A DNA stretch of 64,000 nt from a virus. Positions 9,254 to 17,331 of the stretch are shown here, piece by piece. Under the pieces are notes generated by a model, which saw only the letters and a program-made list of their open reading frames with translations, did not search any database and was not told the DNA's origin. How positions within the stretch are numbered: position 1 is the first letter of the stretch; the number at the start of each line of letters is the position of its first letter. The stretch spans positions 12,152 to 76,151 of IMG/VR virus record IMGVR_UViG_3300028388_001496; one strand, written 5' to 3'. The position numbers and the translations under genes were made by a program.

Positions 9254-9664
9254 ATGGCAATTACTCGAATTGACGTTGATAGGTTTGTAGGAAAATCAAG
9301 TGATATAAAACCACTTGATGCTCCTATTGGTGCCGTATTTTATGAATATGACACAGAAAATCATTATGATAAAACAGTTGATTCTATTAATAATTATAAT
9401 GGTTGGAAACTAAGACAAACACCCTCGACATCTGCTGAAAATGTAAAAGGTAGTATTACAGCTAAAACTTGGCTTGGTAAAAGCTATGTAGTTTTAATGG
9501 CTGGTACAGATGAAACAAACATTGAAGCAGGAGATTTACTTGTTGGATTAGATAATAATGGTAAATTTATTTCTTATCAAGCTAAAATTAATAATCCAGC
9601 TAGTACTGATGATATGTTAATTTTTAATGATATAACTGGATACGATCCTACAGCCCCTCTATAA
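9254..9664 (+). CDS. Small two-module fibre-associated protein
   Basis: A 136-residue protein with two modules. The first (about residues 10-52) is the same SSDIKPL...NGW module as in the preceding gene. The second (about 75-125) has the pattern AGTDETNIEAGDLLVGLDNNGKF, which reappears in the next, membrane-anchored protein as GGTNKEKLEQGDLFLGMEGEF. It therefore bridges its two neighbours in domain composition. The stop codon overlaps the next start by one base. I infer that it is a structural or assembly protein; no catalytic residues are apparent. Confidence 0.5.
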   Translation: MAITRIDVDRFVGKSSDIKPLDAPIGAVFYEYDTENHYDKTVDSINNYNGWKLRQTPSTSAENVKGSITAKTWLGKSYVVLMAGTDETNIEAGDLLVGLDNNGKFISYQAKINNPASTDDMLIFNDITGYDPTAPL

Positions 9665-9936
9665 TGGATATTTTGCTACTTATTTTAGTTCTGCTTATTA
9701 TCGGCTACCTAGTATATCGAAGGTTTTTTGAAAAAACCAAAGAGATCAATGGAATCGCTATAATTAACGATCAAGTTGTTTTAAAAATAGGAGGTACAAA
9801 CAAAGAAAAACTCGAACAGGGTGATTTATTTCTGGGTATGGAGGGTGAATTTTTTGTTGTTGGAGAGTTAGAATCTAATCCCAAAGCATCAAACAAGTAT
9901 GCTTATTACATAAGAAACAAAAAGAATACAAAATGA
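9664..9936 (+). CDS. Small membrane-anchored protein sharing a virion module
   Basis: A 90-residue protein with one clear membrane segment at residues 3-20 (LLLILVLLIIGYLVY) followed by RRFFEKTK, so by the positive-inside rule the C-terminal domain should face the cytoplasm. That domain (about residues 40-75) is a version of the EAGDL/GxxGxF module in the preceding protein. A phage membrane protein carrying a virion-like module could tether a structural or secreted partner to the inner membrane; this is inference. It overlaps the next gene, the first of the six signal-peptide proteins, by 4 bases (ATGA), so the two are probably translated together. Confidence 0.5.
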   Translation: MDILLLILVLLIIGYLVYRRFFEKTKEINGIAIINDQVVLKIGGTNKEKLEQGDLFLGMEGEFFVVGELESNPKASNKYAYYIRNKKNTK

Positions 9937-11969
9937 AAAAGATTTTATTTTTTCTATTAATGCTAGTTGGATTTTCGCTTTCTGCTCAAGTCCATACTTT
10001 AACTGGTATTATATTTAGAAATGGACCTCCTAACGCTAGTACTAGTAATCTTGATGAGTTTTTATTAGTACGTCCTACTGGTCAAGTTCGTTCTTTAGAT
10101 CTTGCCAGTCTTGCTGCTCGTATTAATGCTGAATTGCCTGCTGGTAATTTTACTCAAGAAGAGATTGAAGATTTTATTGCTGCAATGATTACAACTGGTA
10201 CTCAAACTAATATTGTAATTACTTATGATGATGTAAATAGTCAATTAGATTTTGTAGTAAACGCACCAGGATTAGATACAGAAGAAGTTGAAGATGTTGT
10301 AGGAGGATTGTTAGTAGGAGGAACTGGAGTAACAGCTACTTATAATGATGTTGCTGGTACTCTTACAGTTGCTTTGTCAGGTGCTGAATTTACTACTCTT
10401 GATGAAACAAAATTAGATGGTATCGAAGCAGCAGCTACAGCAGATCAAACAGGAGCTGAAATTAAAGTATTATATGAAGCAGAAGCTAACACAAATGCTT
10501 ATGATGATGCAGCAGTTGCTAAGTTAGCCGGTATAGAAGATAATGCTACAGCAGATCAGACTGCAAGTGAAGTTCCAATTATAGATGCTGGATTACTTAT
10601 AACTGCAACAGATGTTGAAGGAGCATTACAAGAATTAGCAAATGCTATTGATATTGCTAATAATGCTGAAGGAGTTAGTTTAGATACTACTAATTTTGAT
10701 AACATTTTAAGTCCAACAGAAAATAATGTTCAACTTGCTATTGAGGTATTAGAAAATCAAGTAGATCAAGATAATCAGACTGCTGCTGAAGTACCAGTTT
10801 CTACAGCTAATTTTAATAATAATTTAGGTCCAGGTGATAGTAATGTTCAAGTAGCTTTTGAAACTCTTGATGATCTAATTGCAGCAGCCGCAGGATCAGG
10901 TTCAATTTTTACTTATACAGAAGAACAATGGTTAGCACTTCCGCAAATCACAAGAGATACAGTTAACGCCATTGTTGTTGATGTGGTTGGAAATGCTATT
11001 CAAGCAGTGGGAGTATCGTACAATAATACTGAATCAGGTCTTACAGCTACAAACGTACAACACGCTATTGATGAGGTTGATAGTACGCAAGACAGTGTTG
11101 TAACTGAGATAGCAATAAATCCAACTTCTTCATTTGATTTTTATACTCTAACTACAAACGCAAATGCTTTTACTCCATATTTTGCAGATAACGCTATTGT
11201 GTCGTTAGATTATAACGGAGAAACTTTAACAATACCAAAAGATAGTATTGAGCCGGGAGAGGCTATCAGAATTGTTTTAGATAGTAATGCTGGCGGTATT
11301 GCAAATATTGTTCCAGCAGACTCAGTTTTATTTTTAGGATTTGCTGACGGTCTTTCTCTTGATTCATATCCGTCTGGCGTTACTTTAGTAAGAAGAAACT
11401 CTACAACTGTTCCAAATAGACAATATATGGTAACTGACTATTTTGGATCAATAACAGCATTAATTGGAGCTTATGAAAGTAACAACGAATACACTGAAGC
11501 ATCTGCGGTAAACGCTGATAATTATACAGCTTCTTTAGGAAGTTGGACAGACGAATCTGGGAATTTAGATGGGCTTACTTTATCTGGAGATGCTCCTGTT
11601 ACAAATGGCGGTTCAAGCGGTTCTATAAGGTATCAGCACGTTTCAGGTTCCGATTTTGATGGACCAACACTGATTTACAGCGATCCAATTAATCCGGGAA
11701 ATGCAATAGAAACAGGAGTTGATTACAAAATTTCATTCTGGTATAAAAGGGTAACAGGTAGTGCAACAGCTGATCTTCAATTGTTTATTAACCAATCACC
11801 AAATTATTCCGAAACAGTTACAACCAACACAACGGGGACTTGGACATTTTGGGAATCTTCAGTTTTTCAATTTAACTCAACAACTCCCAGCATAAGAGTT
11901 GCAAACAACTTTGGCGAACCCACTGCCGGAGATTTTTATTTCACAAACTTTACACTTGTTAAACAATGA
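9933..11969 (+). CDS. Secreted fibre-like protein with carbohydrate-binding-like C-terminus
   Basis: A 678-residue protein that begins with a classical Sec signal peptide (KK, hydrophobic core LFFLLMLVGF, then LSA before Gln20), so the mature protein would start with Gln. Residues about 30-370 resemble phage tail-fibre repeats (DETKLDGIEAAATADQTGAE; TDVEGALQELANAID; TNVQHAIDEV). Residues about 325-360 contain YTEEQWLALPQITRD, which is shared with the protein two genes on. Residues about 520-678 form a jelly-roll, carbohydrate-binding-like module with YKISFWYKRVTGSATA and TGTWTFWESS. A fibre architecture behind a secretion signal is odd, because virions assemble in the cytoplasm. It could be a surface-displayed or released decoy or adhesin, or a recruited host gene. 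ATGA overlaps on both sides. Confidence 0.6.
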   Translation: MKKILFFLLMLVGFSLSAQVHTLTGIIFRNGPPNASTSNLDEFLLVRPTGQVRSLDLASLAARINAELPAGNFTQEEIEDFIAAMITTGTQTNIVITYDDVNSQLDFVVNAPGLDTEEVEDVVGGLLVGGTGVTATYNDVAGTLTVALSGAEFTTLDETKLDGIEAAATADQTGAEIKVLYEAEANTNAYDDAAVAKLAGIEDNATADQTASEVPIIDAGLLITATDVEGALQELANAIDIANNAEGVSLDTTNFDNILSPTENNVQLAIEVLENQVDQDNQTAAEVPVSTANFNNNLGPGDSNVQVAFETLDDLIAAAAGSGSIFTYTEEQWLALPQITRDTVNAIVVDVVGNAIQAVGVSYNNTESGLTATNVQHAIDEVDSTQDSVVTEIAINPTSSFDFYTLTTNANAFTPYFADNAIVSLDYNGETLTIPKDSIEPGEAIRIVLDSNAGGIANIVPADSVLFLGFADGLSLDSYPSGVTLVRRNSTTVPNRQYMVTDYFGSITALIGAYESNNEYTEASAVNADNYTASLGSWTDESGNLDGLTLSGDAPVTNGGSSGSIRYQHVSGSDFDGPTLIYSDPINPGNAIETGVDYKISFWYKRVTGSATADLQLFINQSPNYSETVTTNTTGTWTFWESSVFQFNSTTPSIRVANNFGEPTAGDFYFTNFTLVKQ

Positions 11970-14053
11970 TAAGGTTTTTAATATTCTTTTTGTTTAGTCT
12001 GCCTGTTTTTAGTCAACAGTATTATGTTACTAATACAGATGTTCAAGGAACTGGAACACAAGGTAGTCCGTGGACTTTTACTCAAATGCTAAATAGCGTA
12101 AACCCAGGAGATACAATAAATGTTGCTCCAGGCGTATATATACCGCCACAAACAGCTAGTCCCGCACAGGGCTATAGACTAACAAGAAATGGAACAGCCT
12201 CAAATCCTATTCTAATTAGAGGATATACAAATGTGCCGGGAGATATTGATCCTGATGCTACACAAGATAAAACCTACAGTAATAGGACTATTCAGCAACC
12301 AGCTTTTTGGACGTATGATGTAGGTCAAGCAGCATCTATAAATCCTAGCACATTAAATGCGTTTAACAACAACGCAATGCCAACTATTTATGCTGCTGCT
12401 GAAACACGACCAAATCCAGATATTAGTTATTGGGGATATACAGCTTTTGAGGTGCTTGGAGATTATGTAATTATTCAAAACTTTCAAATTGAAGGTGGAT
12501 ATAATGGATTAAAAACAAACGGTGCAAACAACTCAACTTTTAAAAACATATATGTTAGAGAACAACTTTATAGCGGTGTTCAAAATACAAACAATGACAA
12601 TGTTGTATGGAAAAATATAATATCAGAAGATGGGGGTTATTATGGTTTTGTAAATAAAAATGGATCAAACAACATTTTTGATGCTATTGCTGTAGTTGAT
12701 GATAATAGCAAGTTAAATGGTAACGGTTATTATGGAACCGGCTATTTCTTTTTGTTCTCTCCAATGGCAAACTCAGTTGTAACAAACATTTGGGTTCATT
12801 TTAATTACATAGGTTGTGGCACAAGTCACTGTGGAGGACACGGAATTGTTTTAAAATGGCCTGATGAAGCTACAGGGATAGACAATACTAAAAACGTAGT
12901 TGATGGTTTTATTATAACAAATACCTATTTAGAATATCAATTTCCCGGTTCAAAAATAGCAAGTGATGGCACTAGAAACATTTACAGAAATGGAGCCGTA
13001 ATACGGTGGGAAGATTGGGTTTCTGACTATGATAGATCGGGGGCAAGAATAGCTAATAACGCAAATGGTCTTTTAGTTGAAAATGTTACGTTTGATAATT
13101 GTGCTATTAGCTTTATGGATTGGGATGATGGCAGGGGCGGTGAAGGGCCAAACAATGTTTCTGGTAGTGCTGGATATGACATGGTTTTTAACAACATAAC
13201 AAGCATAGGTAATAGATATGCTTTTCAGTTTGATGAATATGGAAACGGTTTTAATGATGGTAGTGCTAGAGATATTTACGTTTACAATAGTACTTTTTAT
13301 GGAAGCGTTTATATGTTTGAAAGTTCCAGGGCAAACGAGAATATCAACTTTGTAAATTGTTTGTGGGATAGTATGAGTTCTGGATATAGAAATAGTGCTA
13401 TATCAACAAATTATCCGATAGATGCTAGTTTTGATAGTAACAGCTTTTCTAACATAGGATTTAGCTTAACAACACCTGCTGGAACCAATTATAGAACTGA
13501 TCCATTATTTACTGATCCAGCTAATTATAATTTTACAGTAACAGAGCCTTCATTATTAACAGCGGGAGTAGCAACACCATATACTTCCGCAGGACAGCCT
13601 TTAGGATCGCTTGATCCTGCTGTAAACGGAGGTGCTGATGTTCCAACTGATCCAGGAGACGTAACGCCTCCATCGGTTAGTAATTTTTCTGTTGAATCAA
13701 TAACAGAAAATAGTATAACTGTTTCTTGGAGTTTAAATGAAGGTGGAACTGGTAAAACAGAATATGGAACCAGTACTGGAAATTATACGCTTGAAACAAC
13801 AAATGAAACAAGTTATTTAACATTTCACAGGCAAACTATGAGGGATTTAATCCCTGATACTCCTTACTTTTTTAGAGTAACCGGGACAGATGCTGCAAAT
13901 AACACATATACTTCAAACGAACTTACAGCAACCACTTTAACGGCAGGTCAAGACCCAGGAGAAGGAGGCGATCCAAATGAGCCTATTTTAGGAATTTCAA
14001 AATCAAATAGAAAAAGAGGAAAAGGCGTTTTATTAAAAAAGAAAAAACAATGA
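11966..14053 (+). CDS. Secreted right-handed beta-helix protein with FN3 domain, putative polysaccharide lyase
   Basis: A 695-residue protein with a signal peptide (MIRFLIFFLFSLPVFS, Gln at +1). Residues about 20-100 match the opening of Bacteroidota beta-helix proteins (GTGTQGSPWTFTQML, then PGDTINVAPGVY). Residues about 100-540 are Asn/Gly-rich rungs (NFQIEGGYNGLKTNG, NNSTFKNIYVREQLYSGVQ) typical of right-handed parallel beta-helices, a fold of pectate, alginate and chondroitin lyases and of phage tailspikes. Residues about 560-650 form a fibronectin type III domain (VSWSLNEGGTGKTEYG; YFFRVTGTDAANNTY). The last 20 residues are strongly basic. I cannot name the substrate. The signal peptide suggests glycan degradation or binding outside the cytoplasm. 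ATGA overlaps link it to both neighbours. Confidence 0.65.
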   Translation: MIRFLIFFLFSLPVFSQQYYVTNTDVQGTGTQGSPWTFTQMLNSVNPGDTINVAPGVYIPPQTASPAQGYRLTRNGTASNPILIRGYTNVPGDIDPDATQDKTYSNRTIQQPAFWTYDVGQAASINPSTLNAFNNNAMPTIYAAAETRPNPDISYWGYTAFEVLGDYVIIQNFQIEGGYNGLKTNGANNSTFKNIYVREQLYSGVQNTNNDNVVWKNIISEDGGYYGFVNKNGSNNIFDAIAVVDDNSKLNGNGYYGTGYFFLFSPMANSVVTNIWVHFNYIGCGTSHCGGHGIVLKWPDEATGIDNTKNVVDGFIITNTYLEYQFPGSKIASDGTRNIYRNGAVIRWEDWVSDYDRSGARIANNANGLLVENVTFDNCAISFMDWDDGRGGEGPNNVSGSAGYDMVFNNITSIGNRYAFQFDEYGNGFNDGSARDIYVYNSTFYGSVYMFESSRANENINFVNCLWDSMSSGYRNSAISTNYPIDASFDSNSFSNIGFSLTTPAGTNYRTDPLFTDPANYNFTVTEPSLLTAGVATPYTSAGQPLGSLDPAVNGGADVPTDPGDVTPPSVSNFSVESITENSITVSWSLNEGGTGKTEYGTSTGNYTLETTNETSYLTFHRQTMRDLIPDTPYFFRVTGTDAANNTYTSNELTATTLTAGQDPGEGGDPNEPILGISKSNRKRGKGVLLKKKKQ

Positions 14054-15075
14054 AAAAACTAATCTATATACTAACCTTTTTAATCTCAGGCTTTATTCAG
14101 GCTCAAATAGCCACAGATAGTATTGCCAAGTTCATATCTATTGGAGGCCAGATTTACAAGGTTACAGGAAACAGCGATACGCAATACTTTACAGTTGCTC
14201 AATGGAACGCTTTAAGTCAGGCACAACAAGACGCTGTTCAGGATGCGGTGATTGTAACTGATTATGGAAGTGCTTTAGGTTTATTTAATGTTACTGATTT
14301 AGGAGCTGCTGATAAAACGCTCACTCAATCTGATTTTAATGCTTTTGGTTATACAGACAACACAGTAACATTTACAGTAGATGATACTCCAGTAAGCAGT
14401 TCAAGATTAATTCTTAAAAACACAGATATTGATTCTGTAATAAGCGTTGTTCCAGCCGCTGGCGTTTCGTTTATTGGAACAGGTACAGGAGTTATTTCAA
14501 ATGCCTTTAAAATTGATTCTTTAAATGCAGCTACAATTACAAAACTATATGCCAATACTTATAGCGTAGATGGTTATGTAAAACCATTTATACCTGTTGA
14601 TCCAGGTATTTATGATGCTCTTAATGCTTTAGAAGATTTTAATGGAAATGAAACAAACGCTATAACAGGAGTCACTGAAAATAACGGAAGTGGTACACTA
14701 GCTTCAGTTGCAACAACAAGTCCGGCAGTAGGTAGTACTAACATGATTCAGTACACAGTTACAGCTAATTCTCAAAACACTATATATATAGCCGCACCGA
14801 GTACTTTACAATCAGGTGTAAGTTATACTTTAGAGATGAATGTTTCATGTAATTGTCCAGGAGGTGCTATAGCTAATTTTAGAGTAGATACTTCTGATGG
14901 ATACGGAGTGCTTGACGTAGATACAAACACTCTATCAGATGGAACTTGGGAGGTTTTAACAATATCAGGAACTTGGGGAGGAACAAATAGTGGTCTAGTA
15001 AGAATATATTTAGGAGGAACACCTACTATAGGAGATGTAATTTCATTTGATGGATTGAGATGGGTAGAAAATTAA
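14050..15075 (+). CDS. Secreted protein with carbohydrate-binding-like C-terminus
   Basis: A 341-residue protein with a signal peptide (MKKLIYILTFLISGFIQA, Gln at +1). Residues about 45-75 (YFTVAQWNALSQAQQDAVQDAVIV) correspond to the YTEEQWLALPQITRD segment of the first secreted protein, so the two share at least this region and probably the beta domain after it (SVVPAAGVSFIGTGTG against NIVPADSVLFLGFADG). Residues about 190-341 form a beta-sandwich of the carbohydrate-binding kind (YTLEMNVSCNCPGG, WEVLTISGTWGGTNSG). There is no visible catalytic motif. It is likely a shorter paralogue that lost the tail-fibre repeats. It overlaps the next gene by 16 bases. Confidence 0.55.
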   Translation: MKKLIYILTFLISGFIQAQIATDSIAKFISIGGQIYKVTGNSDTQYFTVAQWNALSQAQQDAVQDAVIVTDYGSALGLFNVTDLGAADKTLTQSDFNAFGYTDNTVTFTVDDTPVSSSRLILKNTDIDSVISVVPAAGVSFIGTGTGVISNAFKIDSLNAATITKLYANTYSVDGYVKPFIPVDPGIYDALNALEDFNGNETNAITGVTENNGSGTLASVATTSPAVGSTNMIQYTVTANSQNTIYIAAPSTLQSGVSYTLEMNVSCNCPGGAIANFRVDTSDGYGVLDVDTNTLSDGTWEVLTISGTWGGTNSGLVRIYLGGTPTIGDVISFDGLRWVEN

Positions 15076-16325
15076 TATACATATTTCTTTTTGTTGGTTT
15101 GTTTGGATATTCACAAACAAACACAGTAGCAGAATGGTATGCATTATGGGAAACAGCATATCCTATTGATTCAGCTAATGGAAACACATCTGGAACTGGT
15201 TCACCACTTCAAATGTGGGTAAAGTCAACGTCTAACGGGGCTAATCAAGAACATTATTATTTAGCTTGGAATTATAAAGGAGTTGTTGATGTATGGAAAG
15301 CCAACGGACAAGAAATTGATCTTTGGAGAGCTTTAAAAATGGCATATAATGTAAGAAATGCATCTGTTCCTTGTGATGGTACAGAAGATCCAAATTGGAG
15401 TCCTGGAGAATATCAAGTATGGCCCAGAGAAAGAGACGTTATAGACCCACAGGGAGCGGCTTTGTGGGAAAGTTATTTTTGGAGATATGTAACACACTTG
15501 TTAAGAGTAATGTATCAAAGTCCAGTATTACTTTCAACGGCTCATAATGGAGATCCTGATTTTCCAGGTACTACTTGGCAAGATGTTTACAATGATATGT
15601 TGCCTTGGGTAGAACAACATCTTTGGAATAAATGGGAAGAAGCAAATACAGATAATTTTTACAGATCAAGGGTTCACATGGCTCAACATTGGGGTTGGAT
15701 GGGTATGGAGCTTTATATAATGACAGGAACACAAAAATATTTGAATGTGTTTCAAGAAATAAATTATACTGGTATGCCTTCTAATTATCCAGGTGCTAAT
15801 ATTAGAGATGAAGTTTATAATATAGGTGATGCGTATTCATGGACAGCTGTATGGTTTTCTTCTACTGCTGTTCAAGATAGAGATCATGCTGAATCTGTTT
15901 ATAATTCAATTCCAGAAATGTATGAGCAAGGATATCATTGGACATTAGATGATGTAACTGCATTTAGTGAAGGGTTTAAACAATTTGTATATGGATCGAG
16001 TTTAGATAACACTAATACTTATGTTGATGGATCGGGATCATTTACATCTTCTGGTCATGTTGCATCTTGTTTGCCTTTAGCAAGATATGATTCACAAATA
16101 ATGGGATATTGGCAAAACCAAGTAACAACTATTGCGGATATACCGGGATCAGTTAATTGGATTAATATGCGATTATATGCAATTGGCGGTGCTGCTTTAG
16201 CTCAAGCATATCAAAATAACACAATTTCATATCCTGAAAATTTAGCTGTTACACCTCCTATTCAGGGTTTGCCTGGAGGAAAAAAAGGATTAAAGAAAAA
16301 ATACATTTCCATAATAAGCAATTAA
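15060..16325 (+). CDS. Secreted Trp-rich helical protein, possible glycan-active enzyme
   Basis: A 421-residue protein with a signal peptide (MGRKLIYIFLFVGLFGYS, Gln at +1). The mature part is helical and unusually rich in Trp, Tyr and His (YQVWPRERDVIDPQGAALW; HMAQHWGWMGMELYIM; GDAYSWTAVWF), with the feel of an (alpha/alpha) barrel as in alginate and heparinoid lyases or glycoside hydrolases. I do not recognise the family, so no reaction is assigned. The C-terminus has a Pro/Gly linker and a basic tail (PPIQGLPGGKKGLKKKY) resembling those of two other proteins in this block. Unlike its neighbours it has no visible carbohydrate-binding module. It is the best candidate here for an unassigned phage-encoded enzyme. 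Confidence 0.5.
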   Translation: MGRKLIYIFLFVGLFGYSQTNTVAEWYALWETAYPIDSANGNTSGTGSPLQMWVKSTSNGANQEHYYLAWNYKGVVDVWKANGQEIDLWRALKMAYNVRNASVPCDGTEDPNWSPGEYQVWPRERDVIDPQGAALWESYFWRYVTHLLRVMYQSPVLLSTAHNGDPDFPGTTWQDVYNDMLPWVEQHLWNKWEEANTDNFYRSRVHMAQHWGWMGMELYIMTGTQKYLNVFQEINYTGMPSNYPGANIRDEVYNIGDAYSWTAVWFSSTAVQDRDHAESVYNSIPEMYEQGYHWTLDDVTAFSEGFKQFVYGSSLDNTNTYVDGSGSFTSSGHVASCLPLARYDSQIMGYWQNQVTTIADIPGSVNWINMRLYAIGGAALAQAYQNNTISYPENLAVTPPIQGLPGGKKGLKKKYISIISN

Positions 16326-16326
16326 C

Positions 16327-17331
16327 ATGAAAAAATTACTCTACATCATAGCGTTAATTTCCTCCTTTGCATGGAGCCAAGACCCTGTAGTAGTAGGAAT
16401 AAAAGCCAATGGGCAATACACACAAGTCCTTCAAGGAGGTATTGGTCAAGCCGTTGCCATAGACCTGCTAAACCCAATCGACAGCCTTGTAACGGCTGCA
16501 TCTGATTCTTTGTATTTGGAATATACTCACTATCAAACTGGGCTTAATACTGGGCGAAGAAAAAACCTTCGCAAGAACAATGGAAGAATTGATTATTTTC
16601 CTACCTCTGAAGCTATTCCTCTGAATACTGTTTGGAGAGGAAGAACCGGGGCATCTAATGATACGCTTGCCATTAATCCATTCAACAATTACAAACTTGT
16701 TTTTGATGGACAGACTACTGGTAATGCAGCTTACATCACAGGGCCATACGAAACAATGTATATTGAAAAGGTAGCCACTGATACTCTACTTGTGGCCGGG
16801 GCTAATTTGGTGGAATATACTTACTCCTCTGTAAATCCTTGGCTCATTGACGGGTTTTCTGGGTCAATAGGGTCTGAGGCCAACACTTCTTATGCCGTAG
16901 AAGCAGCTTCTGGTGTTTACATATCCCTTGTCGGGCCATTAGGTGTGACGGAATCTGTTGCCTCTGACTCCCCAACTGGAGAAGGGGTATATGCTATGGA
17001 GTTAACTTCTGACCCAGGGGGTGATGGAGATGGTGATAGGCAAAGAATATTTATTGAAGGGCTTACTATTGGGGAGATATATGAATACGAGGTAAGCTAT
17101 AAAATGGTCACTGGAGCCGGTGGACGGTTTACAATAGCAAACGGAAACGGAGTTAGTATTGAGGACACTAGATTTAGTGGCACCACATGGGTAACAGCAA
17201 CTGGTGAGTTTACATATACAGAAGGAGCAAATAATAATATCCAATGTGTGTTCTATGCTGCTGATGCCCCAAGCGGTTTAGCCGGAGATGTTGCTAGATT
17301 TCAATTTGACATAAGACTAAAAAATGATTAG
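16327..17331 (+). CDS. Secreted beta-rich protein with carbohydrate-binding-like module
   Basis: A 334-residue protein with a signal peptide (MKKLLYIIALISSFAWS, Gln at +1). The N-terminal mature domain (about residues 20-165) is a beta domain starting VVVGIKANGQYTQVLQGG. The C-terminal domain (about 170-334) is a jelly-roll-like module with YEYEVSYKMVTGAGGRF and an aromatic-poor closing strand, comparable to the modules at the ends of the first and third secreted proteins. Codon choice differs from the genes before it: GCC, GGG and CTT codons are frequent, which suggests separate acquisition. It overlaps the next gene by 8 bases. The role is inferred as glycan binding; no catalytic site is apparent. 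Confidence 0.5.
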   Translation: MKKLLYIIALISSFAWSQDPVVVGIKANGQYTQVLQGGIGQAVAIDLLNPIDSLVTAASDSLYLEYTHYQTGLNTGRRKNLRKNNGRIDYFPTSEAIPLNTVWRGRTGASNDTLAINPFNNYKLVFDGQTTGNAAYITGPYETMYIEKVATDTLLVAGANLVEYTYSSVNPWLIDGFSGSIGSEANTSYAVEAASGVYISLVGPLGVTESVASDSPTGEGVYAMELTSDPGGDGDGDRQRIFIEGLTIGEIYEYEVSYKMVTGAGGRFTIANGNGVSIEDTRFSGTTWVTATGEFTYTEGANNNIQCVFYAADAPSGLAGDVARFQFDIRLKND

